A stretch of DNA of 7,650 nt from Bacillota bacterium. GTDB taxonomy: Bacteria; Bacillota; Clostridia; Acetivibrionales; DSM-1351. Shown one piece after another: positions 6,296-7,650 of this stretch. How positions within the stretch are numbered: the first letter of the stretch is position 1; each line of letters starts with the position of its first letter. Location: the NCBI GenBank assembly GCA_023436515.1, contig JAEZIV010000220.1, forward strand, positions 1 to 7,650. Direction: 5' to 3'. The position numbers and the translations under genes are program-made. The notes beneath the pieces are model-generated. The model had not been told where the DNA came from, made no database searches, and was given only the letters and a program-made list of their open reading frames with translations.

Positions 6296-6321
6296 GATAT
6301 TATAGATAACCGATATTATAG
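6296..6321 (+). repeat. Pair of 10-base direct repeats between iscS and iscU
   Basis: GATATTATAG occurs at 6296-6305 and again at 6312-6321, a 16-base period. No promoter pair or terminator is evident in this 66-base gap. The repeats could be a binding site or an mRNA feature, but chance is a real possibility in AT-rich DNA. Confidence 0.4.
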
Positions 6322-6334
6322 TGATTTTTATAGA

Positions 6335-6341
6335 AGAGAGG
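6335..6341 (+). promoter_or_regulatory. Ribosome binding site of iscU
   Basis: AGAGAGG lies 8 bases before ATG 6350. An ATG at 6343 is out of frame and not preceded at a suitable distance. Confidence 0.5.
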
Positions 6342-6349
6342 TATGTAAA

Positions 6350-6808
6350 ATGTATAGTGAAAAAGTTATGGATCATTTTTCAAATCCCAGAAATGTTGGC
6401 GAAATTGAAGATGCTAATGGTGTAGGTCAGGTCGGTAATGCAAAATGCGGAGATATAATGAAAATATATCTTAAAATCGAGGATAATATAATTGTAGATG
6501 CTAAATTCAAAACCTTCGGCTGCGGTGCGGCTGTTGCTACTAGCAGTATGGCTACAGAGCTTGTTATAGGAAAGACTCTGGATGAGGCTGCAAAGTTAAC
6601 CAATAAAGCTGTTGCCGAAGCTCTGGATGGACTTCCACCTGCAAAAATGCACTGTTCAAACCTTGCTGAAGAGGCTATTGCAGCTGCAATAGAGGACTAT
6701 AAAAGAAAAAACGGTATTACAATTGAAGAAAGCACTGATTGTAACGGCTGCTGCGGAAGCTGCCATCACAGTCACGGACGAGAAGAAGAGTATGATGATG
6801 CAGAATAA
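6350..6808 (+). CDS. iscU: Fe-S cluster assembly scaffold IscU (NifU N-terminal type) with Cys/His-rich tail
   Basis: This 152-residue scaffold is where sulfur from IscS and iron are assembled into [2Fe-2S]/[4Fe-4S] clusters. The N terminus MYSEKVMDHFSNPRNVG is standard for the family. The three cluster cysteines are C33 (GNAKCGD), C58 (TFGCGAA) and C102 (KMHCSNL), with D35 and H101 also kept. LPPAKMHCS (95-103) keeps the LPPVK-like loop that in proteobacteria binds the chaperone HscA, although no hscA or hscB follows. Beyond the usual IscU fold, residues 129-152 form a tail with C131, C134, C135, C138, H139, H140 and H142 and then an acidic end. This is not the thioredoxin-like NifU C-terminal domain, so the protein is IscU-like plus an extra metal-binding-looking segment. 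It lies between iscS and mnmA, 39 bases from the latter. Confidence 0.94.
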   Translation: MYSEKVMDHFSNPRNVGEIEDANGVGQVGNAKCGDIMKIYLKIEDNIIVDAKFKTFGCGAAVATSSMATELVIGKTLDEAAKLTNKAVAEALDGLPPAKMHCSNLAEEAIAAAIEDYKRKNGITIEESTDCNGCCGSCHHSHGREEEYDDAE

Positions 6809-6834
6809 TTAGAGTGTTGATCATAACTTGGTAT

Positions 6835-6844
6835 AGGAGATAGG
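6835..6844 (+). promoter_or_regulatory. Ribosome binding site of mnmA
   Basis: AGGAG at 6835-6839 lies 8 bases before ATG 6848. A second AGG follows at 6842-6844, too close to act. The 39-base gap carries the small palindrome TGATCA and no terminator, so mnmA is probably read with iscU. Confidence 0.6.
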
Positions 6845-6847
6845 TAA

Positions 6848-7650
6848 ATGAGCTCAAAAAAAGTTATGCTCGGAATGAGCGGCGGCGTAGACAGTTCTGT
6901 TGCAGCCGCTATTTTATTGCAGCAGGGTTATGAGGTAATCGGGGTTACACTTCAGATATGGCAGGACATGGATGAGGAGATGAAGAAATCCGAAGGGGGC
7001 TGCTGCTCTCTTTCTGCGGTTGATGACGCGCGAAGAGTTGCGAATAGGCTGGGAATACCTTATTACGTGTTAAATTTTAAAGATATATTCAATAAAACTG
7101 TTATTGAATACTTTAAAGAGGAATATTTTAAAGGACGAACTCCCAACCCGTGTATTGCCTGTAACAGGCATGTTAAGTGGCAGGCTATGCTGGACAAGGC
7201 TGTTTCCATGGAGATAGATTACATTGCTACTGGTCATTATGCAAAAGTCGTGCTGGACCCTGATACTGGAAGGTATATACTAAAAAAATCGGTAACAGAT
7301 AAAAAAGATCAGACCTACGCCCTTTACAATTTAACACAGGAGCAGCTGAGCAGAACTCTGATGCCGGTGGGTGATTATACAAAAGATCAGATCAGGGACA
7401 TTGCTAAGGAAATCGGCTTATCTGTTGCTACAAAGCCGGACAGTCAGGAGATATGCTTTATTAACGATAATGATTACGGAAGGTTCTTAAGTGAAAACAG
7501 TGATAGGAAAATAGTACCCGGGAAGTTTGTTGATACCAGAGGGAATATTTTAGGTGATCATAAGGGGATAGTGCACTATACTGTTGGACAGAGAAAGGGA
7601 CTTGGAATAGCCTTTGGAAAGCCTATGTTTGTAGTTGCTCTGGATGCAGA
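6848..7650 (+). CDS. mnmA: tRNA-specific 2-thiouridylase MnmA (3' truncated by window end)
   Basis: The frame stays open to the window end, giving 267 residues of a protein normally about 360 long. MnmA adenylates and then thiolates U34 at C2 in tRNA-Lys, tRNA-Glu and tRNA-Gln, using persulfide sulfur ultimately from a cysteine desulfurase. The N-terminal ATP pyrophosphatase P-loop SGGVDSS is at 11-17. [16 protein letters not shown] (97-111) contains C105, the counterpart of the E. coli nucleophile C102, while C102 here is an additional cysteine (CxxC with C105). ATGHYA is at 127-132 and [11 protein letters not shown] at 152-162. The second catalytic cysteine is C203 in DSQEICF (198-204). The beginning of the central domain is seen as [13 protein letters not shown] (243-255). 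The missing part is the C-terminal beta-barrel. Placement directly after iscS-iscU suggests direct sulfur supply by IscS, as no Tus relay genes are visible. Confidence 0.96.
   Translation, partial: MSSKKVMLGMSGGVDSSVAAAILLQQGYEVIGVTLQIWQDMDEEMKKSEGGCCSLSAVDDARRVANRLGIPYYVLNFKDIFNKTVIEYFKEEYFKGRTPNPCIACNRHVKWQAMLDKAVSMEIDYIATGHYAKVVLDPDTGRYILKKSVTDKKDQTYALYNLTQEQLSRTLMPVGDYTKDQIRDIAKEIGLSVATKPDSQEICFINDNDYGRFLSENSDRKIVPGKFVDTRGNILGDHKGIVHYTVGQRKGLGIAFGKPMFVVALDA

Overview
The window looks like a chromosomal core segment of a low-GC, anaerobic Gram-positive bacterium. A member of the Clostridia is most likely, perhaps the Ruminiclostridium/cluster III group. The reasons are AT-rich DNA, strong Shine-Dalgarno sites, use of TTG as a start, a secreted stalk-domain protein, and the order iscR-iscS-iscU-mnmA, which is familiar from Clostridia. 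The genus is an inference from memory, not the result of a search. All genes lie on the + strand, packed closely, and no gap without a gene exceeds about 150 bases.

Bases 1-2332 hold envelope-related genes. First comes the 3' end of a PDZ-domain protein, probably the tail of an HtrA/DegP-like serine protease. It is followed by a 661-residue exported protein with a signal peptide, a stalk-like (copper amine oxidase N-terminal-like) domain and three related C-terminal modules of unknown function.

Bases 2397-4432 hold rarA (mgsA), an AAA+ ATPase acting at stalled replication forks. Its stop codon overlaps the start of a small two-helix membrane protein whose acidic tail is encoded by ten degenerate 9-base units. 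A separate small gene of the UPF0180/YkuS type follows.

Bases 4483-7650 hold the iron-sulfur and tRNA-thiolation cluster. An Rrf2/IscR-type regulator with four cysteines comes first. The cysteine desulfurase IscS takes sulfur from cysteine as a persulfide. The scaffold IscU receives it to build Fe-S clusters. MnmA, cut by the window end, uses the same sulfur for 2-thiouridine at the tRNA wobble position. A readable extended -10 promoter lies in front of iscR. It is flanked by a perfect 9-base inverted repeat, with one arm in the promoter and the other on the ribosome binding site, which suggests feedback control by IscR itself.

Nothing here is clearly a new defence or mobile system. The points most worth a second look are the iscR operator arrangement, the triplicated secreted module, the Asp-every-third-residue tail, and the Cys/His-rich tail on IscU.
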